Below are positions 46,870-60,074 of a DNA stretch of 64,000 bases, in pieces (position 1 is the first letter of the stretch; each line of letters starts with the position of its first letter). Location: the NCBI GenBank assembly GCA_038373885.1, contig JAWZYV010013143.1, positions 1 through 64,000 on the forward strand. The letters run 5' to 3'. The position numbers and the translations under genes are program-made. Under the pieces are notes generated by a model that was given only the letters and a program-made list of their open reading frames with translations, made no database searches and was not told the DNA's origin. The DNA comes from Cheiracanthium punctorium (lineage: Eukaryota > Arthropoda > Arachnida > Araneae > Cheiracanthiidae).

Positions 46870-48560
46870 GATGTTGTTGCCTTGCCCTCCCCCCCCCCCC
46901 ACCTCAAGATATGTTACCACAAGATCATCATCTCTCATGTCTGGAGATAAGGTGGTTTCAGCTATGGCGCTCCACTATGACCGTTCTTCAGTCAGTCAGT
47001 TAGTAATGATTAATCTTGATATCACTTATATTATTCATGAAGTTAAACATGAGTTTCGTGCGTAAAATATTTGAAAACATTTCCAATGCGCATAAAAGAG
47101 AATGACTTTTTATGTCATCTCAATTTTTTCATCATTATCATCAAACGTTTCATTCTCTCTCTCTGTCTTGGGATATTTCCTCTATGCCTTTAAATGACAA
47201 GCAACTGATCACTGTCGTTTTTCAAGTGGTGACGTCGGATTTACTCATATGTAAAGGGAATGTATTACCTTGAACATCGCTTTTTTATTTATTTATAAAA
47301 CTGTTTGCGTGTTTACACGCTTTGAAGAGGGGACGAAAATATATGCATCGCATCAATTATGTTAAAAACTTTTTCCAATTTCCTGTAGACATTAGATACA
47401 TATAATACGTATAAATGACATTGTATAAAACTTTTCAGTATATCTTGGACATACATTCTGAGTTATGTGTATATGAAAGGAGCACCCGAGTCATTCAACA
47501 CCATTCCGAATCAAGACAAAGTAAATATATATATATAAAAACATGAATCTCATTTATAAAAATACTCAGCATACTTTCGGACATCTCAAACAAAAAAAAA
47601 AAAAAAAAGATCAAGCAGTCTCTTCTGTTGAAACCACTGCTGAATATATCAAAGCAGGCTTACTTATGGCTTGTATTTGTAAGGCGCCCGTTGAAAAAAG
47701 ATCAGTATAAGAAACACTTTTAAATTTACAAAATATTTATTAGTAGAGTATATTGTGCTTTAATCAATATTATCGTAACAAATATACTAATATTACCTAT
47801 TACTTATACCGATACTATCTATCTCTGTTTATCCCTCTTAAATGCTTAAATTAATGTTTAATTCCCGAAGCTGCTAACTTTTATTCTTTTTTCTGATATA
47901 TTTGACTGATATATTCTGATATTTTCTGATATATTCTGATATATATGACTGTATTTTATTAAATAATTTAAGGTTAAAATAAATACAAATTTTAATGTAC
48001 AATAAAACTTTTTGAAAGCTGTAATAATTATCTCCTCAACCCCCCCTCTCCAAAAAAGCGAAAATTTGGCACCTGTGAATTTCTGTGTTGTCGAATTTCA
48101 TGGGAAAATACCAAGTTGTGTAATCTGGAGGAGTTATTTAGAACCGCGCCAATTGCAAATATGACTAGTTTGTGACAAAGTTTACGAATTCCATACAACA
48201 TTTAATTTATGACGTCAAGTTTTGGGTTGCCGGAAAAGAAATTTTGTTATTTGAGTCAGCTCACCTGGTCATTTCACAGAGTTAGTTTCCAAACCGTATT
48301 ACTGAAACTTACAACGACGTTGAAAACAAATTCTTTGTGGATGAACATAATTTTACGTTAAAATCAAGAAATCGTATAATAAATCATATTACTACATAAT
48401 ACTCAGTATATAATAATCCTCATAAAATCCCGTATAAAAAATAAATTCTAAGGGTAAAACTAAAAAGAAAATGAAAGAATATTAAACACACATACAAACA
48501 ATAAAAATAAGTACAGATATAATTAAAAGCAAGCCGTAAATTAATGCAAGCCGTAATTTG
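46870..48560. other. AT-rich non-coding DNA
   Basis: It holds a C run (about 46889-46899) and a GATATATTCT-type short repeat at about 47895-47945. No gene recognised. Confidence 0.45.
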
Positions 48561-48568
48561 CATGGAGA

Positions 48569-48738
48569 CAGGGGCGTAGCCAGAAATTTTTCATGGGGGG
48601 GGGGGTTACGACTACTACAACTCATATATATGTATGCGTGGGTGTGACAATGTAGTGAAGAATATACATTTTGTATGGCAAAAAATTCCTCATGGGGGGT
48701 TATGACCTCCCTAACCCCCCCTCTTGGCTACGCTCCTG
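48569..48738 (+). mobile_element. hAT MITE, GGGGCGTAGC family, copy 2 (170 bp)
   Basis: Ends CAGGGGCGTAGCCAG and, inverted, CAGGAGCGTAGCCAAG. A perfect 8-bp duplication, CATGGAGA, lies at 48561-48568 and 48739-48746. The core has a G10-12 run and facing C runs. Confidence 0.95.
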
Positions 48739-49336
48739 CATGGAGAACATAATTAAAATATTTCAAAAATGAAAAATCATACATGTAAAATAAACATTAA
48801 AACAGAATGCGTACTACAGTGGCAAGGGCACCAAGTATTCACCGCGTGTTAAAAACTGAAACAGTCGTTTACTTCGATGTATGAAAACACTACGAAAAAA
48901 CAGTAAATCGTTCGAAATCATTTGTATCGTATCGAATTCATCGTTGCGGGAAGTACTAGCGGGACAATTTATCGACAGATCTACACACATAAATCATGTA
49001 TCTGAGAAAAATCCGTTGAATAATGCAAATCGGAACTGATAATAATTGACAAAAACCTTGAAGTAGATGTAAATAAGATTCTCAGAATTCTATTACTCTG
49101 TAGGTACTAAATACATTCCTCAAAAGTGGAATTGCAACACTAAGAAAGAATGCTCTTAGCGTCATGCAAATTTCAGAGGCGATAGTGGTGAAATGGATCT
49201 GCACAAATGACCACCACAAAAGGCAAAAAAAAACAGGCAAATAAAATGATTATAAACCAATTTATTCAGTACCTAATCTGAACACCTCAGGCAGCTATAC
49301 AGGCCTCACTCCGTCGAGTCACGCCCATTGATGGTT

Positions 49337-49626
49337 TGCTTGCCAGGAGAGGACAGCTCGCGTCACTGAATTGTCGCTTAGAGCTACATAAACGTCCTTC
49401 CCGGAATTTCCCACCACAATTTGGAACCTCATCAGAAGGTGGGGGACTTGTGAATATTGTTACCCCTCTTAAACTGCTAGCGACCGCCGAGAGGACTTTC
49501 GGAACCACGGATTTAACGTGCACGTACACCGCATGTACTCGGTGGTCTTGAGTGGTACGCTGGTATCGAACCCACAACCTTCCGGTTACGAGTCCAACGC
49601 CTTAACCACTGGGTTACCACGGCCCT
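49337..49626 (-). repeat. SINE family B copy 3 inserted in the Tc1 element
   Basis: A reverse, nearly full-length copy with the tRNA-like head at its right end (about 49545-49626). It has a perfect 14-bp target duplication, GCCCATTGATGGTT, at 49323-49336 and 49627-49640, as expected for LINE-driven retroposition. The long ORFs on both strands here are SINE sequence. Confidence 0.95.
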
Positions 49627-49642
49627 GCCCATTGATGGTTGC

Positions 49643-50539
49643 CTAAGGTAACCTTTGCCAAGCCACTTCCACTGCAGCGCTCAGATCATCCATGGTTTGC
49701 GCCAGTAGACGTCGGATCATGTCACGCCCTATGAGATCCCACGGGTGTTTTGGTGGAATTGATATCTGGAGATGCTGCCGGCCAGGGAAGAATGTCAAAT
49801 CCGGTCAGGCGGTTAAGAGTTCGCTGTGCAACATGCGGCCTGGCATTGTCTTGCTGGAATACCGTGTTGGGTGCGCCCTGTAACAAGGGCAGAATAAGCT
49901 CCACAACTGGTATGTTAACTGTTCAAGTGCGTATCAGGGGAGTCTTGTGATGAAGCATTATGCGACCCCAAACCATGATGCCGGTACGTAGGACCGGTGT
50001 GACTCTTTGCGAAATAGGCTGGTTCGTAGCGTTTTCCGGGTCACCGCTATACCAGTCATTCCCCCACAGACAGAAACGAGATTCATCCGAGAACAATACT
50101 TGCTGCCATTCGATGCTCCAGGTACGATGACGATGACACCACGCCAAGCGTCTGGCCCTCTGTTGAGCGGTCAACGGTATCCCTATTGCTGGTACCTGTG
50201 CACGTAGCTATGCTTCATGCAATCTTTTGCGTGTTGTTTGGGTAGTGCTCCTACAGCAACCAACTTCGTATGTCACGTGCCATGGAGAAAGGGTCTCGAA
50301 TAGTCGACTGGCGAATACGCCGGTCTGTGCGCTCTGACGTTGCGCACCTCTTCCTCTTCAGTGTACACACAGACCTTCCCGAATCCGTCGTGTGATACAA
50401 AGCTGGATGATACTAATTGGTGACCCACACGAGTTGCTATTGTGCGCAGAAACAAGCAATGTTCATGGAGTTCAATAATATGGCCACGTACCCCGGTCGT
50501 TAACTGATGGTATTGAGCTCGCCGGCACCTCAGAGGCAT
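49643..50539 (-). pseudogene. Tc1-like (DDE) transposase, frameshifted and mutated
   Basis: Read right to left. An N-terminal helix-turn-helix segment starts MPLRCRRAQY at 50539, followed by a second frame with FSDESRFCLWGN (near 50070-50105), which carries the first catalytic Asp. A third frame holds QQDNARPHVAQRTLNR, with the second Asp, near 49820-49865. The motif that should be SPDLNPIEHxWD is broken: the frame shifts after SPDIN (about 49755). In the resumed frame the residues before WDLIGR are PPKHP, so the third catalytic Glu position reads Lys. The C-terminus runs on to a stop next to the SINE duplication (about 49643). At least two frameshifts and the lost catalytic residue mean it is inactive. 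Tc1 transposases cut and paste their own element; this one cannot. Confidence 0.85.
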
Positions 50540-50800
50540 TTTCTATGCTTTTTTTATAAAAAGCTTAGAAAAGCGCGTCGCAAATGCTACGGAAAACCAC
50601 AGGTGCTGTTTATGAAAAGGAGAAGTTGCTGGCCTTTATAGCCCGAATAGGAGTACGACGTGATCAGATGCTTGAGCAAATTAAATCATTTGCATATCCA
50701 TCTCTCCACTATTGCTTCTGAAATTCGCATGACGCTACGTGCATTTTTTTTTTTTTTTTTTTTGAATTGGTGGTGTAATTTTACATACTTTTGAGGAGTT

Positions 50801-52239
50801 TCTTTTAAGTACAATACTTAATAAACCATTGCTCAACGTGTTGTAACTCATCTGCTTAAGGAGTGGTCACACTAAAACTACTAGAAAAACAGCGTGCTAC
50901 TTACAAAGCAGACTGTGCATTATTCTAAAATCGATCTTAGTATTTTGTTGTCTTTAGTTTCTTTTGGTGAAAGACTTTTCATGATTAAATGTTCTCTGAT
51001 ATCGGTGTAGAAAAACTAAATGCTGCCTTTTCTTGTATGTATTGTAAAAATGTCTTTTTTGCTATTAGTCCTTTTTTATTATTATTCTTTTTTAAACAAG
51101 AAGCAATGAAACTTAAATTTAGAGTTACGAGAAACTACGGCTGATTCTATTGTTTCTCAAAAAATATAGGAAAGCCTTTTATCACGAAAAAGTTTTGTGG
51201 GACGAAAATGTATTAAGGTATTTAGACATTAAGGAAGAAATGCATTTAGCAAAGCTTAAATCAAGCTAAAATAAAACCTAAAATAAAACTGCCAAATTTG
51301 AAGTAGGAGGTGGATTTTGTTACCTGAAAAAGACAAACCTCTCTGAGTAAAATATTCTGCAAGAGAGCGAAATGCGGCGAAAACCAGTGACCAGGCACCT
51401 TCTCGAAAGACTTCTGAGATGCTTGGTTTTAGTTTTGAATACAATATAAAGAGACATATACAAAAGTTTCTTATAGCATATGTCATTTTTAAAGAAAAAA
51501 TAATAATACAAAGCTAATTTATTACTTACAGAGAGTCTAAAATTTTCTAAAATGCAGAGTATTTGTCAGGCTATATGATTAGGGCTTAGTTTGCGCAGGA
51601 GCTCAGCTCCTGTACTTGTTTTATCAGAGTGAATATTTACATATTAGGTAAAGCGGAACTCATGAATAGTGCTTTCCGGAGCTCACCAGTACATATACAC
51701 AAAAATATTCCCCTTTCACTCACAAACCGAATTTAACGGACTGACCAATCAGGACTCGTTTCGCCTCGAACTGATGTGAGAGTCCTGAGATCATCAGATT
51801 TTGAGTTTTCTATTGTGTTTTGTTTTGATTTCTTCATTCTAAATTCAGAATATTTCATTTCATTTCACTGTTTTGTGAAATAATATGACCAATGCTATCA
51901 CGTGGAAAATTTGAATGATCATTATTTTAATCGAATGTACTACCGACTCCCGTATTACAGGGTTCGCGGGGATTCACAGTACACCACTAAGTATGAACAT
52001 GACCTCTAGAAATTATTAGGTCTTCGGAACTTTTCTTGCTTGAAATTAAGCCCTGTATATGATTATAACAAGAAAATACGGTTCGACTCGGAATGAAATG
52101 ACTAAGTTAGAAGTGACTGTTGTTTCAATTTCGGAATGGACACTTTTATGTACATTAAATAAATAAAATTATACTTTGCCTGTACACTACTTGGTATTAA
52201 AAATTTTGCGATTCCTATCCGTTTTAAGCATTTGGGACC
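50801..52239. other. AT-rich non-coding DNA
   Basis: A short palindrome, CAGGAGCTCAGCTCCTG, lies near 51597. No gene recognised. Confidence 0.4.
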
Positions 52240-52650
52240 CCAGTACGACCGTCAAAAAAGAAAAAAAAAGTTCGTCTGTCGTTCTGTCAGTGACGCTTTT
52301 TTTATTTGCGCATCACGTAAAACTGACTGAAGCGAATGAAATAAAATCTGGTGACATGATGTGTGGTCACTCAACTTTAACTATAAACGCCGAATTTTTA
52401 AAAAATTCATTAATTTTGAGATTTTCCGAAAATTGTTTCAAACTGCGTAAATTTTTGTTCGCACATCACGTAATAACGACTAGAGCGAAAGAAATTAAAT
52501 TGGGTGACATGATTGGTCATCACTCAACTGAAGTTATAGTTGTCAGATTGAAAAAAAATTTGTTTTGATTAGATTTTGAGATTTTTCCGAAAATCGTTTC
52601 AAGTGCGTAAAGTTTTGTTTTATTATGCTTATAAACTGCATATGATTTTC
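52240..52650 (+). repeat. Helitron-type ~153-bp repeats
   Basis: CATCACGTAA units begin at 52311 and 52464 (period 153), each followed by GCGAATGAAAT-, GGTGACATGAT- and GAGATTTTCCGAAAAT-type blocks. The same unit occurs at 6240-6560 beside a Helitron 3' end. A GTCTGTCGTTCTGTC stretch precedes it. The 130-residue ORF across this array is a by-product of the repeats. Confidence 0.65.
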
Positions 52651-55136
52651 ACGACAAGTGTAAACTTCAAAATATGCAAAAATATCCACCTTTTTATGTA
52701 CAAATTGTGTACAATCTATATGCTTTTGCAAAAAAAGTGCAGAGTTTTTTTAGCTGGGTAGGTGCTGTATGATTTTCGATTATTTATTTAAAAAACTGCA
52801 CTCAATTTGGATAGCTATATAGTTACTGTGCAGTAAAGTTAATTTGATAATGTGGAGAGCGTTAATAATTATATTCTGTACATTATTTGAATTGTAAGTG
52901 TTATACTACAGTGCATTTGAATTTGAATTGTAAATCCATCATGCATTACAAATAAATAGGATTACTGTTCATTGCAACATAAGTAAATAATTATTGATAT
53001 TTAATAAGTTCACATACATAATCATTTATTAAATCGAACGAAACCCAACAAGTGGAGAAAAATGCGTATTGCTGATGTATACCGTACGCATATACCGGCT
53101 CGTCACGTTGCGGCTTGTGCGCGCGCTCCCTTTCTCTATTTAAATTTTAAATGTGCACACAAATCGAGAGCGAAATTCGAAATGTAATTAAATTAAAAAA
53201 AATGCAAACCTTTCCAATGCTAACACAGTGAAATTGCATTAAAATGTGCACAACTTACAAAGATATGCGAAAAAGTTAGAATATCATAAATAAATGTGCG
53301 ATACCTTTACAGCCTTTAAAAAAATTAAAAATTTTTTACAACGAATTTAAAACGTATAAAATGTGAATAAACATTCATAAATGTTATTTTTTGTTAATAA
53401 AAATACAATAATGTTTTACAAATCTGTTTAACTGCATAAATATAAATTTGAGAAAACTTGACTAGACGTTTCCACTTCTGACGTGCAGTCCTACGACTGT
53501 TTATTTTATTTATTTATTTATTTATTTATTTTTTTTTTTTACATCGCACTAATGTAGTCACAAAGTCTCCCAGCAGTCAGCCACCCTAATGTTATTTCAA
53601 TAGCATAAAATAACCATAATTAAAATCATTTATAAATTAAATAAAAACACAATAGAAAGTCAATAGAAGTCATTTACAAATGTTTATAGCAGTAAATAAT
53701 TAAATAATTAATGTTGAAAATACCTAAGAATTATATTTCTCACTGCATATAAGGTTTACCCATTTTTATAGGTGATTGATTTAAATGAATTATATTTTTG
53801 CCGTAATACAATTCTTCTGAATCTTGAAAAAAAATTACCATAATATTAATAGAGTAAACAAGTACAGTAAGAACTATTTTAATAGTTAATTTTTACAAAG
53901 TTAGTAATTATTATTTTTTGTTTTATTTTATTTTATTTTTATTTATTTATTTATTTATTTATTTTTGCTTTTCGTGTATTTTAAGTGATCTTCATATCGT
54001 ACAATTGTTTTAAAATGAGCTGTTTTAAACTGATTAAAACAATCCCCCCCCCCACATAACAAATGAGCAACACCAAAGTTGTAATAGAAATAATAATACG
54101 ATGACTTATGTTTCGTACAATTTCAAGTATTCACGGTTAAAAACTGAACGGTGATTAAGGTTTTTTTCTTTTCGGTGTGTTAGATTAATTTGCCTAGAGC
54201 CTGCCACATTTTTGCAACTATTTAGTGTTTTCTTGCTTTATATCCTTGTGGATAAAATCAAATAAAGATCTTTGTCGTCTACTGCTTTCGTAAATAATGA
54301 ACTCACAGGTTTCAATAATGATACTTCTAAAAAAAGCCTCTGCTCACACACACATGTATGAGTTATTTTTAAATCTTGGCTGCCTTACGCGAGAAGTATT
54401 TCAGGTTCGAAAAAATGTATATATAACATCGTGCAGCTTTTATTGTGCTTAAAAAATGCTCACTGTACAGCAGTTTGGGTTGTTTATTATGTCTTGTTAA
54501 GCTGGGGGAAAACTTCATTTTTTATTTTTATTTATAGTTTACAAAAACTATTTTCTTTTACAGTGTAAGTGCCTTTCGCGAATCTGTTTATTTTTTATTT
54601 TTTATTTTGTCGACAAATTGTTTACTATCATAAGCTTGTATGTGTATTTGTTTGTTATTCTGCAGCATTAGAATGATCTTTATTTCTCAGCTTTTATATT
54701 TAAAAAAGAAAAAACTGTTACCAATTCTCATGATTTAAATTGATGCAAATATTTTAGAAAGATACACATTGTTTTTCTATATTCATCAGACTCGCTGGGT
54801 CGGTAGAGACGTATTTGGATTTCATAAACAAAGTGAAATAAGTAACTTCATGGATCTTTATTGAAGAGCTTACATAAGGGTTTAGTTTAAAGATGACACC
54901 ATAGAACTACTGATTTTTTTTTACTTTGTCTGTATTAAAGATGCCATTTGGTTTTCTGAAGAAAACTGATTACGTGAACATACATACACAATTTTAGTCA
55001 TTCCCCCATGGCATCCCCCCCCCGCCTTAGGTAGCTTTGCCTTAATCACGAAATCAAAAAATATCAATTATATACAATTACAATTTTCAATTTATAAGAA
55101 ACGTATAAATCTATACTAATGCACTTTTTTTTGTGT
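52651..55136. other. AT-rich non-coding DNA with TTTA microsatellites
   Basis: (TTTA)n arrays lie at about 53502-53540 and 53918-53965. A GC-richer patch at 53080-53140 is unidentified. No gene recognised. Confidence 0.45.
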
Positions 55137-55144
55137 GTGTGTGT

Positions 55145-55556
55145 TAGAGATGAGACGGGCTCAGCCCGAGCCCGAAAGCCCGAGCCCGAGCCCGGGCCCG
55201 ACTCGGGCTCGGGCTCTGTAATTCACGATTACGTTCGGGCTCGGGCGGGCTCGGGCTCGTGAAAAATTTCTCCTTTGTTGAACATACTCCTTGAAACAAA
55301 TTTTAAAAAGTGATTTATGGGATAAATAGACGTACTTATTTCAAAAAATAGCGGCACGGGGGACTAGAAGGTGTGTGAAGCTCCAAAATTTATTGTATCC
55401 TATTAATGAAGTAGTTCATTTTATTTGTCTTTAGCTGACATTTCGGGCTCGGGCGGGCTCGGGCTCCAACTTTAATAATATTGCTCGGGCTCGGGCGGGC
55501 TCGGATTAAAAGTCTTCGGGCTCGGGCTTCAAAAAATGAGCCCGAACTCATCTCTA
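55145..55556 (+). mobile_element. hAT MITE, GAGCCCG family, copy 3 (412 bp)
   Basis: Ends TAGAGATGAGACGGGCTC and GAGCCCGAACTCATCTCTA. An 8-bp duplication, GTGTGTGT, lies at 55137-55144 and 55557-55564; it is in a GT run, so it is weaker evidence than in copies 1 and 2. About 130 bp of the core present in copies 1 and 2 is missing after GACTAGAAGGTG. Confidence 0.9.
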
Positions 55557-55569
55557 GTGTGTGTGTCTG

Positions 55570-55770
55570 CCTAAGAATGGGCAACTGCCTCGTAGGCTTT
55601 CGTCGCAACAAAGTCCCGAAGTGTTGGCCACTTTATTAAGGGGGTAACTTTTGGCTAACTTTTCCTCCTATGGAGGGACGAACAAATGAAAAGCAAAGCC
55701 AATGTCGGGAGTCGAACTGGGTCCATAACCATAGTACGTGGGGAACTGATCACCCTACTTTCTTCAGCGT
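55570..55770 (-). repeat. SINE family C-like copy
   Basis: On the + strand GGGAGTCGAACTGGGTCC (B-box complement) lies near 55699, with a body rich in GGGGGTAACTTTTGG and CTATGGAGGGACGAA. The head ends near 55760. Similar in layout to 13380-13572. Confidence 0.5.
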
Positions 55771-57809
55771 CAATATAAAAATGTAGTCTGAGGAATACGT
55801 TTCGTTATGTTTAGGATATGCGCCTGACATGTAAGAAGAAATTTAAAAGTTTTGTCCATGCGTCTGTTTATCTGAATCCAGTAGGCTGAATGGATTTTGA
55901 TGAAACCTGGTACATATAAGGGACAAATGATGAGAACTAAATTGTAGTTCGTTCAACGTCTGGTTCATAGAAGTCAAGCTTAAAAATAAAAACCGTGTAG
56001 TTTCATTACAATATTAAGACAGAATCCAGACAAATAACTGATTCAGAAAAACTTTAGTTCTTTTGCAATGGAGATTATTAGGAAAAATTATTCAGATTAC
56101 CTCAGTTTCTTTTCCAATCACCAAAATCTAGTTTTGCAACCGTGCAAAATAATGAAAGCATGTAAGAAATTTTGCAATTTTAAAAGCAAAATATCGTTAC
56201 TAGACAGTAAGAAGGCGTAATGATAACCTTTCTTTGAGGTTTTTACAGTGCAGTTAATTTGACATCAAAATACAAAAGAAATTTCTAATTTGCAGAATTC
56301 CATTATAAATCTATTATTCCATTTAATCGAAAAATTTTCAACGAGCAAAGAAAATATATTTAGATAAAATCATTTTCAGTGTCATGGATCCAGAGTAGCA
56401 AGCACTATTGTAACATACACAAATTATAAATGTGCTAAATGGTGTCTGGTAAAAGGAAGAGGGGAAGAACAAATTCTAGTGTGAAGTATTAGACTATCTC
56501 TTTAAAATTTCCCAGATCTTTGCATACAACACAAATAAGTTCAAAGATTTTCAGCACCCGTAGTATCCTATGAAACTAAGGAAAACATTATACTTCCTGA
56601 AAGCATCATCAAGGCGCTGAATGAAAGAGAGAGGTTGTAACGAGGGATAATGTATGGAAAATATTGTTGCAAATTCCAGTGTAAAGTAGATTTTGGAGCA
56701 TAGTGTCACTAATATTAGCACAACACAAATTTTCCTATTTATATTGAGAAGTAACGTTTTCGTCCTTTTAAAAAGACATACAATTAATTCAAGTTACACT
56801 ATGGTTGTATTTGTAAGCATATCATTTGATACACGAGTTTAAGTGCAATTGTGGTTTGACTTGAGTTTACGAAAGATATTAAATAAAGAAGTGAGATTTC
56901 ACTGTATTAATTTTATTTATTTATTTATTGTGTGTGCAAATAGCCATCCGATTTAATTTTCTTTCTTTTTTCCCCCCAAATTGAAAAGTATCGATTTTCA
57001 TGTCAGTGAACTTTATAATTCATAATGTTTGATTCATGAATAAAATTAAGCAACAACTTTAAATTTCTTTAATTTGAATTACAAGGGTGTACGAACGCTT
57101 AGCTCAAAAATTAAACGTGCGACTTTGAAATTATTTACGTATGAACTATTTTTGTACAGAGAATTCGAGGGAAAGGTAATTAATCATTTGTAGAATTAAA
57201 TTGAGAACCTTTTCTATTTTCGAAAGAGACTACAAAACAAGCTTCGTGAGAAATCTCTAAAGTAAATAAAATTCAATACAATTTTAAAAACAAATCCAAG
57301 CTTTTATTTCACGAAAAACAACAGTTCTTATACGGATAGTGCCCGAATTGGCAATTCCCCAAAAAGTGGCAATGCGCACATGAGTTATTTTTTTACCTCT
57401 GTTCCCGTCAAACCCACAATTGGAACTTCTTATAATACTTTTTCTGCATGAAGTAAGGAAAGGCAAGCAAGTAATATGAAAACCTTTATCCCACTTAAAA
57501 CTTGAAATAGTTTATTATTTTACTTAGATTTTTTTAATGAAAAAGTTTAATGGTCAATTTACTTGCCAAGAGTATGGTTTCACATCTCGTGCGTGGACGA
57601 ATCTTTCGTTTTTCTAGTTCCTTATACTACATTCAGAACTAAAAAAAATATAAAAAAATGGAAACATCTGTGTGGGGTTGCTGAAGTTCAGCCTCTTTGA
57701 TGGGAGGATGTTTACTTCTCACATTCATTAAAACAGGAAAAATTATTTCGGAAGGTGTTGGCTGCTAATGATTCTATACTTAATCCATTGATAACATTGC
57801 CTCTATCAT
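55771..57809. other. AT-rich DNA with a Helitron-like stretch
   Basis: At about 55858-55980, GCGTCTGTTTATCTGAATCC and GGATTTTGATGAAACCTGGT resemble internal sequence seen in non-autonomous Helitrons and similar arthropod repeats. The rest is unremarkable. Confidence 0.35.
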
Positions 57810-57903
57810 TGATAACATCATTATATAGGCACTGATTCTCAGTTGTTATTCGAGTTTGATAACATCATTATATAGGCACTGATTCTCAGTTGTTATTCGA
57901 GTT
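57810..57903 (+). repeat. Perfect tandem duplication, 47-bp unit
   Basis: Two identical 47-bp units (57810-57856 and 57857-57903), followed by six bases of a third. Confidence 0.95.
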
Positions 57904-58173
57904 TGATAAATCTTTCTCCTGATTAGCTGATGGTTTCCATCAGTAAAGGCTCTTGTGTGCCACAAATGTACAGTCATATTTTTTCAAATCTAGTTTCATT
58001 AAATTTGTTGCTTTTGAACTAAAAATTCTCCGATCTCCTTCCTAATAGTACATTATTTGACATATTTCAGTAAAAATCCGACTTTTATAATGCGAAGAGT
58101 ATTATTGCATCTCGAATTTTACTGATTGCAACTTTTTGACTGTGAGGAAAATATCAGAAAATCTCCTAGATAT

Positions 58174-58368
58174 TAGGGCGGGCCGAAAATGCACTTTGGC
58201 AGAGATTTTCAAAACCAATGAGAGCCTAGTGCGGAAAAGTTGTTAATAACTGTGCATTTTCTTTTTAAATGGGTCAATATATTCAGCCAATCCAAGGGAC
58301 ACCTTTTCCGCACTAGGCTCTCATCGATCTCGAAAATCAGTGCTAAAGTGCATTTTCGGCCCTCCCTA
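58174..58368. mobile_element. hAT MITE with ~75-bp inverted arms (195 bp)
   Basis: The left TAGGGCGGGCCGAAAATGC and right GCATTTTCGGCCCTCCCTA are inverted; further in, GAGAGCCTAGTGCGGAAAAG matches its inverse. The flanking octamers CTAGATAT (58166-58173) and CTTGATAT (58369-58376) match at 7 of 8. The element would fold as a long hairpin. The facing ORFs on both strands are an effect of the inverted repeat. Confidence 0.85.
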
Positions 58369-58376
58369 CTTGATAT

Positions 58377-60074
58377 ATTAAACATGCATATGCTTCTGTG
58401 GATAGTTACGAAATATTCTCTCTTTCTGTATCTCTCAGATGTATTTATATCACTTTTGATACACATTAAATATACAATGAAAATAAACAATACCAAGCCT
58501 CTTTAGAAGGTGAATGCCCCCAAAATTCTCTCTTTTTATTAATTATATCAGCACGCTAAAACAATACACACAGTTTCCAAGACTATAAACGATTTCAAGT
58601 TCAAAGTGAAAATGGTAGATCCTTTAAGTTTTTGAAATCATTAAAATTTAAACACAAGTTGTAACTGTATGAGGACGCTTATCCTTAACCTAAAAGAAAA
58701 ACACGCAAAAACTACCAATTATATGACTACAAACAAGAACGCCAAAAAGTAAAATAAATAAACAATGAATCTAGCTTAAATCTGCACGTCCGAGTTTTTT
58801 TTAAATATAATTATGTAGTAATTGTGAATGGTATATCATTTCCTGTTTATTTAGTACAACATCTACGTGCCAAAGTTTGCTGCACATTGAAACTCGTTGG
58901 ACAGTCAGTTGTTTTTTCCGGTTACATGTATTTTTCTTCTTTTTTCGGTGTGCTATGTTATGTTTTAAAACAACTCCTTTTTTTTTCCAAAATAAACTTA
59001 AGAAGTATACAGGAAATGCTTGATAACTTCCATGATTTTGCCGTATTTATTCCAATGATTTTTTTAATGACGTGAAATTAATCACGTAAGATGTTTATTG
59101 AACTTCATTTTAATAATAAAAAAAATGTAAAACTGACTTAAACAATTATAGAACATAACTCAAGGAGAATAATCAAGTTATTAATTTAATCCTCATTCAT
59201 TTTTAATGCAATCATGAAATATTTTCTTTGCTTATTACGTTAGAGATCGTCCTCTCCTTTCAACATAACCTTTGAAGTGCGTATGTTAAAGCAGTTACAT
59301 CAATTCAACACATGTGCAGTTTATTTCTTGGATATTATTAGAGCATAAAAGAGACATAAAACTTCTTCATGCTAGTAATACGATGTGGATCTTAGTTTTC
59401 AGCTTTTCTTTAAAAGTACTTTCTGCATGGGCATTTTGTCAAATATATGTTGTTGTCAAGTTAAAGCCAAAATGCAAGTAAAATACCATGTTAATTCTAA
59501 GGTTACTCAAACGTGACTCACTCCTGCTATAGTATAAAAAGCGCAAAAGCGTTACCTTAAACAGTAAAGCTTCCCGTAGAGAAACATCACATGAGAAAAA
59601 GATAGTGTGTAAAATATAACCTAAATCTACTGTCTATACGTGACAACTGGATAGAATGGAGGGTTAAAATTACGTGAGCTTGCTTTCGAACTAAATTAAC
59701 GTGTCTTGAAGAAGGAACTGACTAATAAACTCGCCAAAATATCGATAAATAAGTATGGTTTCATTACACTGAAAGAACTAAAAAAAATCAATGAAATGGA
59801 CTATAAGAACTTCACTTATTGCCATCTAAATAAGTCTTTTTTAACTGGTATAACAGTTAGGGAAAATGGTCGCAATGTAATTAGTCGGAAAATAGATAAA
59901 TACACATTTATATTTAAATCGTGTTAATATTGCTCTAATGTTGCAAGCTCTCTAAAACTGTAACGATGATAAATTTTGCTCGGTTCTGCCAATTTTGAGC
60001 CAGTTTTAGATGTTTTACCTAGCACTTCGAATGGCACCCCGTAAGTATCGTTTCAAAATGGAGCCACGACAGAT
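58377..60074. other. AT-rich non-coding DNA
   Basis: No gene recognised. The Lys-rich 73-residue ORF at 59706-59927 lacks an upstream promoter or splice signal and matches no family I know. Confidence 0.45.

Larger units (their letters stand above)
49110..50800 (-). mobile_element. Tc1-like transposon, dead, interrupted by a SINE
   Basis: Inverted ends share CCTCAAAAGT, then TAGCGTCATGCAAATTTCAG and GCAATAGTGG/GCGATAGTGG-type blocks (left about 49110-49210, right about 50685-50800). The interior is a minus-strand transposase broken into three frames. A SINE sits at 49337-49626. An AT-rich run (T22, about 50742-50763) lies in the right arm. Outer borders are approximate. Confidence 0.85.

Noticed and set aside
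52176..52568. 130-residue + strand ORF
   Set aside because: It crosses two ~153-bp Helitron-type repeat units and has no domain; repeats keep the frame open by chance.
58209..58506. Two overlapping ORFs on opposite strands
   Set aside because: They mirror each other through the inverted arms of the hAT MITE.
59706..59927. Small Lys-rich protein gene
   Set aside because: AT-rich codons, no neighbouring signals and no recognised family; expected by chance in such DNA.
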